Below, piece after piece: positions 28,218-36,248 of a stretch of DNA of 64,000 bases. Each line of letters starts with the position of its first letter. Position 1 is the first letter of the stretch. The translations under genes were made by a program, and so were the position numbers. Origin of the DNA: Adhaeribacter arboris (GTDB lineage: Bacteria > Bacteroidota > Bacteroidia > Cytophagales > Hymenobacteraceae); NCBI RefSeq assembly GCF_003023845.1, contig NZ_PYFT01000001.1:3162001-3226000 (forward strand). Direction: 5' to 3'. The notes below the pieces were generated by a model. The model made no database searches. It was not told the DNA's origin and saw only the letters and a program-made list of their open reading frames with translations.

Positions 28218-29573
28218 TTACTCTTTCGCGGAGGCTTGATAGAAACCAATTTCGGCGAGTTGCACGGGTTGCTTGGCCTGAAGCACGGTAAAACGAACTT
28301 TACTCGCAGTTATTTCTGGTAACCGTAACAAGCGTTTGTAACCAACGGTAGTAAAAGTTTCGATTTTCTGCCAAGCTTTACCATTCCAATATTCCAGTTG
28401 TGCTTCGGCAATACGCTGGCCCCCGGCAATATTTTCCTGAAATAAGGCCCGATTGAAAGTTACTTGCTTTTTAAAGGCGAGCTCGATGGGTTTGTTTACC
28501 GGTACTGTTACATTGGTTTTTAGCTGACCATCGGTAAGCGCAGCGTTGGCGCTGCCTTTAGCCAGATTAGTTTTAAAAGTTTCGTTCAGAATACTCCGGA
28601 AATCATATAAACTTTTAATATCCGGTTCCGAGAAAAGTCCCTGGCGGTTAGGAGGAATATTGAGCAATAACAAACTGTTGCGCCCCACGGATTGATAGTA
28701 TAGATTTACCAGTTCTTTCCCGGTTTTAACCTGGTTGTCTTCGCTGGCGTGGTAAAACCAACCGGGCCGGATGGACACGTCCGTTTCAGCGGGGATCCAT
28801 AGTTTACCGTTAGGGTCGCCGGTATTCAGGTACTTAGAATCGGCCTTACCTGGTGCCATGTTCGTAGTGGTAATAGTAGACCAGCAGGTTTGGCCCGCAT
28901 TACCGGATTCATTACCTACCCAGCGAACGTCCGGGCCTACGTCCGAGAATAAAACGGCTTTCGGTTGTAACTGCCGCACTAATTGCCAATAACCCTCAAA
29001 GTCGTACTGCATGTCTTTGGCGTTTTTACCTTTAGCACCATCGAGCCATACTTCGGCAACTTCGCCGTAATTAGTAAGTAATTCTTTCAGCTGATTTTTA
29101 TAAAAACTGTTGTAGTTATTGCTGCCATAGCTCGGTTCGTGCTGGTCCCAGGGCGAGAGATAAAAACCAAATTTCACCCCGTTTTCCCGGCAAGCATCCG
29201 CAATTTCTTTAACCACATCGCCATTGCCATTTTTCCAGGGGCTGTTTTTAACGGAATGTTCGGTTAACTTTGAGGGCCATAAGCAAAAGCCGTCGTGGTG
29301 CTTGGCCGTGATAATGACAATTTTAAAGCCGGTTTCTTTTAAGGTTTTTACAATTTTACGGGCATCAAACTCGGTAGGATTAAATATTTGCGGGCTTTCG
29401 GTACCATCTCCCCATTCTTTATCGGTGTAGGTATTTACGGTAAAATGTAAAAAGGCGGTAGTTTCCAGTTGCTGCCAGGCTAGTTGGCGGGCAGTAGGTT
29501 TGGGTAACGATTGGCTAAATAACGGCTCATACCAGAAGAGGCTAAGCAGCACAAAAAAATAAATTCGTTTCAT
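28218..29573 (-). CDS. Alpha-L-fucosidase, GH29 family
   Basis: A 451-residue exported glycoside hydrolase that would release terminal alpha-L-fucose by a retaining mechanism. After a signal peptide (ending near Ser22) the GH29 barrel shows LHFTVNTYTDKEWGDGTE, IITAKHHDGFCLWPS, FYLSPWDQHEPSYG and the nucleophile strand EVAEVWLDGAKG with Asp178. A C-terminal module (about 365-448) resembles a discoidin/F5-8-like sugar-binding domain (EIGFYQ near the end). Length is normal for bacterial GH29. No transporter or regulator is adjacent. A fucose-rich plant, algal or animal glycan is the likely target, but specificity within GH29 (some act on other deoxysugars) is not determined. Confidence 0.92.
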   Translation of the reverse strand: MKRIYFFVLLSLFWYEPLFSQSLPKPTARQLAWQQLETTAFLHFTVNTYTDKEWGDGTESPQIFNPTEFDARKIVKTLKETGFKIVIITAKHHDGFCLWPSKLTEHSVKNSPWKNGNGDVVKEIADACRENGVKFGFYLSPWDQHEPSYGSNNYNSFYKNQLKELLTNYGEVAEVWLDGAKGKNAKDMQYDFEGYWQLVRQLQPKAVLFSDVGPDVRWVGNESGNAGQTCWSTITTTNMAPGKADSKYLNTGDPNGKLWIPAETDVSIRPGWFYHASEDNQVKTGKELVNLYYQSVGRNSLLLLNIPPNRQGLFSEPDIKSLYDFRSILNETFKTNLAKGSANAALTDGQLKTNVTVPVNKPIELAFKKQVTFNRALFQENIAGGQRIAEAQLEYWNGKAWQKIETFTTVGYKRLLRLPEITASKVRFTVLQAKQPVQLAEIGFYQASAKE

Positions 29574-29870
29574 TCTTTAAAATTTTGCTATTTAATGGAA
29601 GTAATTCAGATAAAGGCTCCTAAAAAGAGGCACCGAACAGAAATTCTTCGAAATAAAGTACAACTAGTTTCTGGACGCAAGCTAAAGATTAAGACGAAGG
29701 AAGCCAATACTACTTCAAAAATTGATTTTGAATTAATTTGCCCTTAAATACGTAGAATAAGATTTGCTTCAATCTTTGCTTTCTGCATTTGCTATTCTAA
29801 CTATTTTTTTCCTTATTATTTCCTAAGTTAGACTTCGTGCAGATTTTACCTTCCTATTCAGACATAAAAA
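29574..29870. other. Intergenic region upstream of the fucosidase gene
   Basis: About 300 bp, AT-rich. No ORF or RNA gene is supported; it should carry the fucosidase promoter, but I see no exact TAnnTTTG match. The terminator at 29871 borders it. Confidence 0.4.
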
Positions 29871-29896
29871 AAGCCGTTCCAGATTTGAAACGGCTT
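29871..29896 (-). terminator. Terminator after the SGNH lipoprotein gene
   Basis: An 8-bp GC-containing stem (29871-29878 with 29889-29896) followed on the minus strand by a run of seven T. It lies 17 bp after the stop at 29914. Confidence 0.85.
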
Positions 29897-29913
29897 CTGT
29901 TTGGCAGAAAATC

Positions 29914-31200
29914 TTACGGAAATAAAACAGCCCGGTATTGGGTCACGTCTACCGTTGGAATCCGGGAATTATATTTAGCATTTATGGCTTTAATCATTTC
30001 ATTAGCCACAATGGCATAGCCGCGCGGCGTTAAGTGCACGCCATCTAGTGAAAACAAATTGCCCGTAATAAAAGCCGGCGAATACCCTACTCCATTTAGC
30101 ATCATGCCGTTCTGAATGCTATTAAAATAAGTATAAGCATCAAATACCGCCAAATTCTTTTCACTGGCTTTAGTTTTTAGGATAGTGTTGAAATCTTTAG
30201 TGTAATTTTCAATCTCTTTTATTTCACTGGAATCTAATACCTCGCTATCTGTTAAGGGATTAGCTGGATGAAATCCGTGTGGAATGGACTGACCACCTAT
30301 TTCATCACTTCGGCCAATTGTAGCCTGTGTAGTTAATAAAATTAAATCATCATCTTGAGCAACTCGCACTTCGGCTACACCAGGGCCTATTTTAATGTAT
30401 ACATCTAATTGCTGATTAATTTGCTTTGCGATTGCCCGAACTGCACTCACAGATACAGTTTTAAAGAACGGAATTCCAGTTACATCCGGAATAGTAGCGA
30501 TTATACCTTTAGCTCCATTAGCTGTGAGCACGTTTATTATTTCATTATTATTAGCCTTAAAGGTTTCTGGTATTGTGATAAAATCAGCAGAGGCTCCAGT
30601 TGTTGCATAACCTAATATATCGTTATTCCCCAGCCAGCAACTGAAGAAAGTAGGATTACTTGCGGCTACTCGCTCTAAATATGTTTGTAACGGATTAGTA
30701 GTAATACGCTCGAAAAACCGATTACCTAACTGACTACCATATCCAGGCCTTTGAATATCCGACATCCGAATACCGGGAACACCTAAATTATTTACCTCCT
30801 CAGTAAATTTAGTATATAGCAGTGGAGTCTGGCTTCGGATAGCCAGCTTATCAGTAACTGGAGTTAAAATAGGAGAACCAGTCGTTGAAAATCCACTTAA
30901 CCGTAAATAACCGCTGCCGTTTTCCTGTTCTGGGGTAAACAATGGTTGCGCGAAATTCCCGCCCCCCACTTGCTTAAACTGACCAGCCAGAATGTTGGGA
31001 TAGGAACTCTCCTGCCCTTCCCGGTACAGGCCGTTATCCATAAAGCCAGCCGTGAGTGAATTACCTACCGCCACGTATTTATCCAGGTTAAGCTCGCCTT
31101 TGCTGACAGCTATTTTTTCTATTTCCGGTTCACAGCTGGTTACCAGCAGCGTACCGGCCATTAAAACAAACGCACAAATTTTCTGTAAACTATTTTTCAT
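29914..31200 (-). CDS. SGNH/GDSL-type lipoprotein hydrolase
   Basis: A 428-residue lipoprotein (lipobox LVTSC, Cys23) with SGNH hydrolase blocks: the nucleophile Ser48 in VAVGNSLTAGF, the Asn block GNNDILGY, and the Asp386-His389 pair in DGVHLTPRGY. A role as an envelope lipase or esterase is inferred. The first block has GNSL instead of GDSL, which is common among Bacteroidota members. It starts 22 bp after the FadL-like gene on the same strand, so the two are probably one transcript; such pairing suggests it frees acyl chains that FadL takes up. A terminator follows at 29871. Confidence 0.87.
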   Translation of the reverse strand: MKNSLQKICAFVLMAGTLLVTSCEPEIEKIAVSKGELNLDKYVAVGNSLTAGFMDNGLYREGQESSYPNILAGQFKQVGGGNFAQPLFTPEQENGSGYLRLSGFSTTGSPILTPVTDKLAIRSQTPLLYTKFTEEVNNLGVPGIRMSDIQRPGYGSQLGNRFFERITTNPLQTYLERVAASNPTFFSCWLGNNDILGYATTGASADFITIPETFKANNNEIINVLTANGAKGIIATIPDVTGIPFFKTVSVSAVRAIAKQINQQLDVYIKIGPGVAEVRVAQDDDLILLTTQATIGRSDEIGGQSIPHGFHPANPLTDSEVLDSSEIKEIENYTKDFNTILKTKASEKNLAVFDAYTYFNSIQNGMMLNGVGYSPAFITGNLFSLDGVHLTPRGYAIVANEMIKAINAKYNSRIPTVDVTQYRAVLFP

Positions 31201-31222
31201 GGTTTAGATTCTGCCAAAATAT

Positions 31223-32464
31223 TTAAAAATTATAATTTACCGCAATACCCGGAACATAACCCACCGATTTAAAAGTACCGGGTACTCCTCCGGACAAATT
31301 AGCGGCATCGGTCCTTTTTTTTCGGTTTAAGTACAGAAAAGAAGCATCTAGGCCAATTTTGGGAGTAATCTGGTAGCTCAGTCCCGTAGAAAGACCTATG
31401 GCATTTGCATCGGGAGTTTCGGGAGTTAAATAACCATTTTCAACGGGTGATTGGTCGAAATAACCGCCGGCTCGCACTTGTAATTGATCGGAGATCGCGT
31501 ACTCGGTCCCCAAGCGATAAATAACAACATCCTGGTAATTGCGAGCATTTTCGGTAAACTCGCTTCCGTTTACCGCCTGGCTATAATCAAACCGCAAAGA
31601 TTTATACGCACTCCACTGCACATACTGCGCATCGGCGGCAATTGTTAATTTGTCCGTAGCTTTAATTCCTAATCCAAAGGTAATATTAGCTGGTAACGGT
31701 AAAGCAACATCAAAGGTAGTGCCCGCTGGAAAACGAGAGGCAATGGGAGGCGCAGCAGGAATAGTAAAAGTAGCATCGCCATCTTTTACTTCCATTTTTA
31801 CTTTAGAGCGGTAACTAACTCCCACGGAAATATTATCGGTGGCTTGAAAATAAATTCCGGCATTAAAACCATAACCTTTCGCGCCGCCGTCTAATTCAAC
31901 GTGTCCTTCCTGACGATTGGCATCTTGCAGCGGTATACTGCGCTGCAGATTTACACTGCCAATGGCAAACACTGGTCCGGCTCCCACGCTTATCCTATCG
32001 GTAATCGCGTAGCTAAAAGTCGGCTGAATAAAAATAGCTTGTAAAGTAAGTTCATTTAAACCAAATCGGCCTTGCCAGTTAGTGCCCCAGTTAACCGATG
32101 AACCATACGGGGTATATACTCCGATGCCCACGCGCGCTTTATCATTAGCAAAGCCATACGAACCATAAACCTGAAAAGGAGTACCCAGCGGATTATCCGT
32201 AACAGTAGTAGCATTACCGGGCTCTGGTTCCTGGTAGGCCGTTTTAGAAATTAAGGGGCTTATTCCTACCTGAAAGCCATTTTGCCGTAGTTGCGCCAAG
32301 GCACCCGGATTAAAAAAGATACTCGCCTGGTCACGGGCTAGTCCTACCCCGGCATGTCCCATGCCAATTTGTTTCTGTCCTTGTAAATTAACCTGAAAAC
32401 CACCCGCGTAAGCTATTTCCGTTAGCAGGATACCACCCAAAAGACAAAGTACTTTTACTCTCAT
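31223..32464 (-). CDS. OmpP1/FadL family outer-membrane transporter
   Basis: A 413-residue FadL-type barrel for hydrophobic compounds such as long-chain fatty acids. It has a signal peptide ending AYAG, the family-typical N-terminal hatch (GFQVNLQGQKQIGMGHAG and ASIFFNPGALAQL), many barrel strands and a terminal strand ending GIAVNYNF. Length is normal. An SGNH lipoprotein gene follows 22 bp downstream. A TAAGTTTG -7 element lies 38 nt before the ATG. The transported substrate is inferred from the family only. Confidence 0.92.
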   Translation of the reverse strand: MRVKVLCLLGGILLTEIAYAGGFQVNLQGQKQIGMGHAGVGLARDQASIFFNPGALAQLRQNGFQVGISPLISKTAYQEPEPGNATTVTDNPLGTPFQVYGSYGFANDKARVGIGVYTPYGSSVNWGTNWQGRFGLNELTLQAIFIQPTFSYAITDRISVGAGPVFAIGSVNLQRSIPLQDANRQEGHVELDGGAKGYGFNAGIYFQATDNISVGVSYRSKVKMEVKDGDATFTIPAAPPIASRFPAGTTFDVALPLPANITFGLGIKATDKLTIAADAQYVQWSAYKSLRFDYSQAVNGSEFTENARNYQDVVIYRLGTEYAISDQLQVRAGGYFDQSPVENGYLTPETPDANAIGLSTGLSYQITPKIGLDASFLYLNRKKRTDAANLSGGVPGTFKSVGYVPGIAVNYNF

Positions 32465-32502
32465 ACAGTTGATTTAATCTATTAACCCAATTTTAATTGT
32501 TA

Positions 32503-32510
32503 CAAACTTA
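32503..32510 (-). promoter_or_regulatory. Candidate -7 promoter element for the FadL/SGNH pair
   Basis: TAAGTTTG on the minus strand matches TAnnTTTG, 38 nt before the FadL ATG. No -33 TTG at the expected distance. The rest of 32465-32847 is AT-rich with no other firm feature except the plus-strand signals at 32806 and 32837. Confidence 0.4.
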
Positions 32511-32805
32511 AATATTTATATTTCGTTAACTTGTTTCTGTTAAAAAATATTTATTAACAAACCTTATTTTCTGCTCTAATTTAAATAACGGGATTGCTTT
32601 AAGAAATGTTATTAGAAAATTTCTAATATACTACAAATTAGCAAAGGTTCGAAATATCCTAAAAATCAGAAAGTATCTTACTATTTTTTCTTGGCTAAGG
32701 TAAATAAATAAACTCAGGCCTTTATCTATTATTCTTTTATCATAAGCCAGTTAAATCAAAAATAAGGCTCTGCCGGTAAGCAACTGGTAATAATGGAAAA
32801 CTCCC

Positions 32806-32814
32806 GTATCTTGA
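32806..32814 (+). promoter_or_regulatory. Possible promoter box GTATCTTGA upstream of the FAD oxidoreductase
   Basis: GTATCTTGA, close to but shorter than TAnnTTTG, lies 33 nt before the ATG at 32848. The same 9-mer occurs before the serine hydrolase gene at 36213-36221. Confidence 0.25.
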
Positions 32815-32836
32815 ATTCGTTTACTTAAGCGAAAAA

Positions 32837-32841
32837 AGGAG
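32837..32841 (+). promoter_or_regulatory. Strong Shine-Dalgarno site (AGGAG) for the FAD oxidoreductase
   Basis: AGGAGAT lies 6 nt before ATG 32848. Shine-Dalgarno sites are uncommon in this phylum and this one fixes the start. Confidence 0.7.
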
Positions 32842-32847
32842 ATTGAA

Positions 32848-33762
32848 ATGTACGATGTAATTATAGTGGGTGGTGGCCCGGCCGGAACGAGTGCTGCGAT
32901 GCTGTTGGGGCGCTGCATGCGTAAAGTTCTTTTATTTGATTCCGGATTAGGCCGAAACCGGTGGTCGAATGCGATGAATGGCTTTATTTCGCGCGATGGT
33001 TATAACCCGGTTGAATTCATTAAACTTGCCCGCGAGGAGTTAACCAAGTATAATATTGAAGTAAAAAACAAAGTAGTAAAACACGTAAAACGCGCCGAAA
33101 ACTATTTTGAAGTTACCGACCAGGAAGATCATTGTTACATGGCCCGTAAGGTTTTACTGGCAACCGGGGTGAAAGATCGGGTACCGGAGATACCCGGCAT
33201 AGAAGAAAAATACGGTAAAAGCGTACACCATTGCCCCTACTGCGATGGCTGGGAATCACGAAATAAAGCGCTGGGAGCATATGGGCTAGGTCGCGATGCA
33301 GTTGGTTTATCTTTGTCTTTAAAAACCTGGAGCAGCGATGTTACTTTATATACCAATGGCACCCGTAAACTGCGCCGCGAAGACAATGCCTTGCTGGAAG
33401 CCAATGAGATAAAAATATGTACTGCTCCCATTGAACGCTTAGAAGGCGAAGGCAGCGAACTTTCCGAAATAGTTTTACAAGGAGGAAGCCGCCTCAAGTG
33501 CGAAGCTTTATTTTTTTCTACGGGCTCCGAACAACAATGCGATTTAGCCACCAGCCTGGGCTGCGATTTTACGAGTAAAGGCGTAGTAAAAACCTATCAG
33601 CATCAGCAAACCAATATTCCTGGATTGTACGTTGCCGGCGATGCCGCCCGCGACATGCAACTAGTAATTGTAGCGGCCTCCGAAGGCACCAAAGCCGGGG
33701 TGATGATTAACAAAGAACTACAGGAAGAATTTAGGTTGCAGATAACCGACGTGCGGGTGTAA
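32848..33762 (+). CDS. Thioredoxin-reductase-like FAD/NAD(P) oxidoreductase
   Basis: A 304-residue two-domain flavoprotein. It shows an FAD dinucleotide-binding loop VGGGPAGTSAAM (residues 7-18), the redox pair Cys129 and Cys132 in HHCPYCDGW, an NAD(P)-domain with the loop AYGLGRDA that lacks a full GxGxxA, and the second FAD segment YVAGDAARD. It differs from classical TrxB, which has CATC, and resembles the CPYC group found next to stress genes in Bacteroidota. Partner and electron acceptor are unknown; the altered NAD(P) loop may mean different or weak nucleotide binding. A strong ribosome binding site precedes it and a hairpin follows. Confidence 0.87.
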   Translation: MYDVIIVGGGPAGTSAAMLLGRCMRKVLLFDSGLGRNRWSNAMNGFISRDGYNPVEFIKLAREELTKYNIEVKNKVVKHVKRAENYFEVTDQEDHCYMARKVLLATGVKDRVPEIPGIEEKYGKSVHHCPYCDGWESRNKALGAYGLGRDAVGLSLSLKTWSSDVTLYTNGTRKLRREDNALLEANEIKICTAPIERLEGEGSELSEIVLQGGSRLKCEALFFSTGSEQQCDLATSLGCDFTSKGVVKTYQHQQTNIPGLYVAGDAARDMQLVIVAASEGTKAGVMINKELQEEFRLQITDVRV

Positions 33763-33830
33763 GTTGTCAATCATTCATTTTACTTAGCCAAAATAAGCAA
33801 TCACGAAAACAGGTTAAAGCACTTGCTCTA

Positions 33831-33874
33831 CAGGAAGAAACCATTCATCTACTTAGTTAAATGGTTTCTTCCTG
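33831..33874 (+). terminator. Stem-loop after the FAD oxidoreductase gene
   Basis: A perfect 15-bp inverted repeat (33831-33845 with 33860-33874) around a 14-nt loop, about 70 bp after the stop. No T-run follows. Confidence 0.65.
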
Positions 33875-34023
33875 AAAGAGAGAAAAAAGTAAATTTTATT
33901 CCTGAAGGTTATTGTAATCTTCCTACTTTCATTTTGAAAAACTATTCTGGTTTAAATATTTCATGGAAAAGGAACGGAATAACCACATAGCTAGTTTTCA
34001 GGCCAATAGTGCAATCAATCCTT

Positions 34024-34989
34024 ATGAGAATACGTTTGGCAATTATAATTATCCTATTTCTACTTCCCCCGCAGGTTTTTTCCTGGGGATTTTTTGGCCA
34101 CCAGCGTATAAACCGATTGGCGGTGTTTACTCTTCCTCCCGAGATGATCGGCTTTTACAAAAAACACCTGACTTATCTTACCGAAAATGCTGTAAACCCC
34201 GACAAACGCCGGTACATGATTCCGCAGGAAGGACCCCGACACTTTATTGACCTGGATGTATACGGCGACAGTGCCGCTACTAAGTTACCCCGTACCTGGC
34301 AAGCAGCTACGGCTAAATTCACCGAGGATTCTTTATTGAAACACGGCATTGTACCCTGGCACATTACCCGCGTAAAAAACCAACTTACCGAAGCATTTAA
34401 ACAGCACGACCAACTCGCTATTCTCCGGCTCTCCGCCGATTTGGGGCATTACATTGCCGATGCTTGCGTGCCTTTGCACACCACCCATAATTACAACGGT
34501 CAATTTACCAACCAACGCGGCATTCACGGTTTATGGGAATCGCGGTTACCGGAGTTGCTCGCCGACCAGTACGACTATTTTGTAGGTTCAGCCCAGTACA
34601 TTGAACAGCCGCAGGTACTAGCCTGGAAAACCGTACAACGTTCTAATGCGGCGCTGGATTCGGTGTTCCGCTTTGAAAAGGAAGTTTCTGCGAGTTTTTC
34701 TGCTGATCGTAAATATGCCTTTGAAGAACGAAGCGGCACCACGGTAAAAGTATACGCGGCCGCGTTTTCCAAAGCGTATCACCAACGCCTGAACGGACAG
34801 GTAGAACGCCAGATGCGGCTAGCCATTCGGTTGGTAGGCAGTTATTGGTATACCAGTTGGATAGATGCCGGTCAGCCGGACCTACGTAATTGGCAACCGC
34901 TCACCGAAACCCAAAAGCAACTATTATTGGAAGAAAAACAACAATTACGGCCCTCATTTACTCCCGAACGGGCTCACGAAGCGTTTTAA
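34024..34989 (+). CDS. Zinc-dependent phospholipase C / S1-P1 nuclease-like exported enzyme
   Basis: A 321-residue exported protein. I start at ATG 34024 rather than the GTG at 34009 because it opens directly into a signal peptide whose cleavage after VFS leaves Trp as residue 1. The mature start WGFFGHQ matches the S1/P1 nuclease pattern, where the terminal Trp amine and the nearby His bind zinc. Further ligand-rich segments are HFIDLDVYGD, LGHYIADACVPLHTTHNY and GIHGLWES. Family members cleave phosphodiesters, either phospholipids or nucleic acids; which one applies is not clear. Monocistronic, facing the Kir channel gene. Confidence 0.82.
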   Translation: MRIRLAIIIILFLLPPQVFSWGFFGHQRINRLAVFTLPPEMIGFYKKHLTYLTENAVNPDKRRYMIPQEGPRHFIDLDVYGDSAATKLPRTWQAATAKFTEDSLLKHGIVPWHITRVKNQLTEAFKQHDQLAILRLSADLGHYIADACVPLHTTHNYNGQFTNQRGIHGLWESRLPELLADQYDYFVGSAQYIEQPQVLAWKTVQRSNAALDSVFRFEKEVSASFSADRKYAFEERSGTTVKVYAAAFSKAYHQRLNGQVERQMRLAIRLVGSYWYTSWIDAGQPDLRNWQPLTETQKQLLLEEKQQLRPSFTPERAHEAF

Positions 34990-35111
34990 ATTATGTACCG
35001 GATTAATACTAAAAACACAGGCAAATATGTTTACTTTTGGTCGGCCTATGTTTTCGTTACATCTAGCTGATAAAACTTTGGGTAAGTCTACAATTCAGTT
35101 ATTGCTTTCGT

Positions 35112-36047
35112 CTATACCGAACCCACCAGTTCTGTTTCCGGCACGGGTTCATGGTTGTGTATCTCGTCCAGGTGCATGATAATATTACCGTATTCGTCGG
35201 TTTCGTAAGCGCGTCGAAAACGGGCATTCCATACTAATTCTTCGTGCCGGTACGAATAGCGGGTATGCAAAACCTGACTGAAAGTATCGTCAAATCCTTT
35301 AATATGAATGAGAATTTCGGCCTCTTGCCGGCGCAAATCTTCCGGTGTTTTTCCGTACAAAGGGCTTTCCTCGTTAATAACGTGCACCATTGTCCAGTTC
35401 ATCGGGAAGAAAACAATATTGGGAATTTCCAGTTTTAAAGCGTAGTATTTTCGGTTATGTTGGTTGTTGCTGCGATCCGCAAGTACTAGTATCATTCGTC
35501 CTTCCATCTCCATTAGCATATTGCTGCGCTGGTTTACAATCCGGAACATTAACTTGGGCCACGGCTCGGCGGGAGTAATAATCATATTGCGGCTAAATAA
35601 AATACGGGCCGATGGCCGGGAAAAGCGACCGTAAAGTAAACCTGTGGCTAAGGCAAAGAACAGCCAGCCACTCATGGCTTCAAAACTGGCTACTATATTG
35701 GCTGGTATCCCCTGCGGCGAAATATTACCGTACCCTACCGTAGTAAAAGTTTGTACGCTAAAAAAATAAACGCTCAGGTACTTGTTATCCGGAGGTAAAT
35801 TAGCCAGATGTTCGATTCCCGCCAAAAAGTAAATACTCGCAAAAATTAAATTAATCAGCATATAAAATAGCAACATCAAGCCCAGAAATTTAGGCCACGA
35901 AGTATTAATTAAAAACAGGTAGAAGTCGCGGGAGGTGAAGTTGCCGCCTTTGCGCACCACGTTAAAAGAACCGTCTTTATTTATAATGCGTTTGGTTTGA
36001 TTTGCGTACTTTTCTCCGAAGCCGGGGTCGGTGGTTTGCTGCAACAT
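35112..36047 (-). CDS. Inward-rectifier (KirBac-type) potassium channel
   Basis: A 311-residue channel subunit with the Kir layout: a cytoplasmic N-terminus with a slide-helix region, TM1 (about 51-76), a pore helix and selectivity filter TVGYG (103-107), TM2 (about 117-141, with a Gly hinge region), and a beta-rich IRK cytoplasmic domain (about 150-295, with RIVNQRSNMLMEM). It would form a K+-selective tetramer in the inner membrane. The acidic, His-rich tail after residue 285 is not part of the core fold. No regulator is adjacent. Start ATG 36047 fits the family. Confidence 0.92.
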   Translation of the reverse strand: MLQQTTDPGFGEKYANQTKRIINKDGSFNVVRKGGNFTSRDFYLFLINTSWPKFLGLMLLFYMLINLIFASIYFLAGIEHLANLPPDNKYLSVYFFSVQTFTTVGYGNISPQGIPANIVASFEAMSGWLFFALATGLLYGRFSRPSARILFSRNMIITPAEPWPKLMFRIVNQRSNMLMEMEGRMILVLADRSNNQHNRKYYALKLEIPNIVFFPMNWTMVHVINEESPLYGKTPEDLRRQEAEILIHIKGFDDTFSQVLHTRYSYRHEELVWNARFRRAYETDEYGNIIMHLDEIHNHEPVPETELVGSV

Positions 36048-36190
36048 AAAATTTAAAGTAATATAAAACTGGTGTCCATCTGCTTCACTAAGTTACTGAA
36101 TTATCTGTTTTAATATAGTTGGTCTTAGTGAATCTATAGGTTTTAGCTATTCGCTTTGTTATTACTTTACGCACTCTTAGCTGGGGTTCA

Positions 36191-36221
36191 TTGAGTTGTA
36201 AATCGTAAAATTGTATCTTGA
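36191..36221 (+). promoter_or_regulatory. Candidate promoter for the serine hydrolase gene
   Basis: TTG at 36191-36193 is 20 nt upstream of TATCTTG (36214-36220), close to the TTG/TAnnTTTG arrangement with one T missing. It ends 27 nt before the ATG at 36249. Confidence 0.35.
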
Positions 36222-36248
36222 GCAAAATTCCTATTTACTTAATTCATT

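Noticed and set aside
32641-32700. GGTTCGAAA word resembling a tRNA T-loop
   Set aside because: No cloverleaf can be drawn around it; no tRNA is seen in the window.
33963-34250. 95-codon ORF before and inside the zinc phospholipase-like gene
   Set aside because: Overlaps a signal-peptide-bearing gene in another frame and has no recognisable features.
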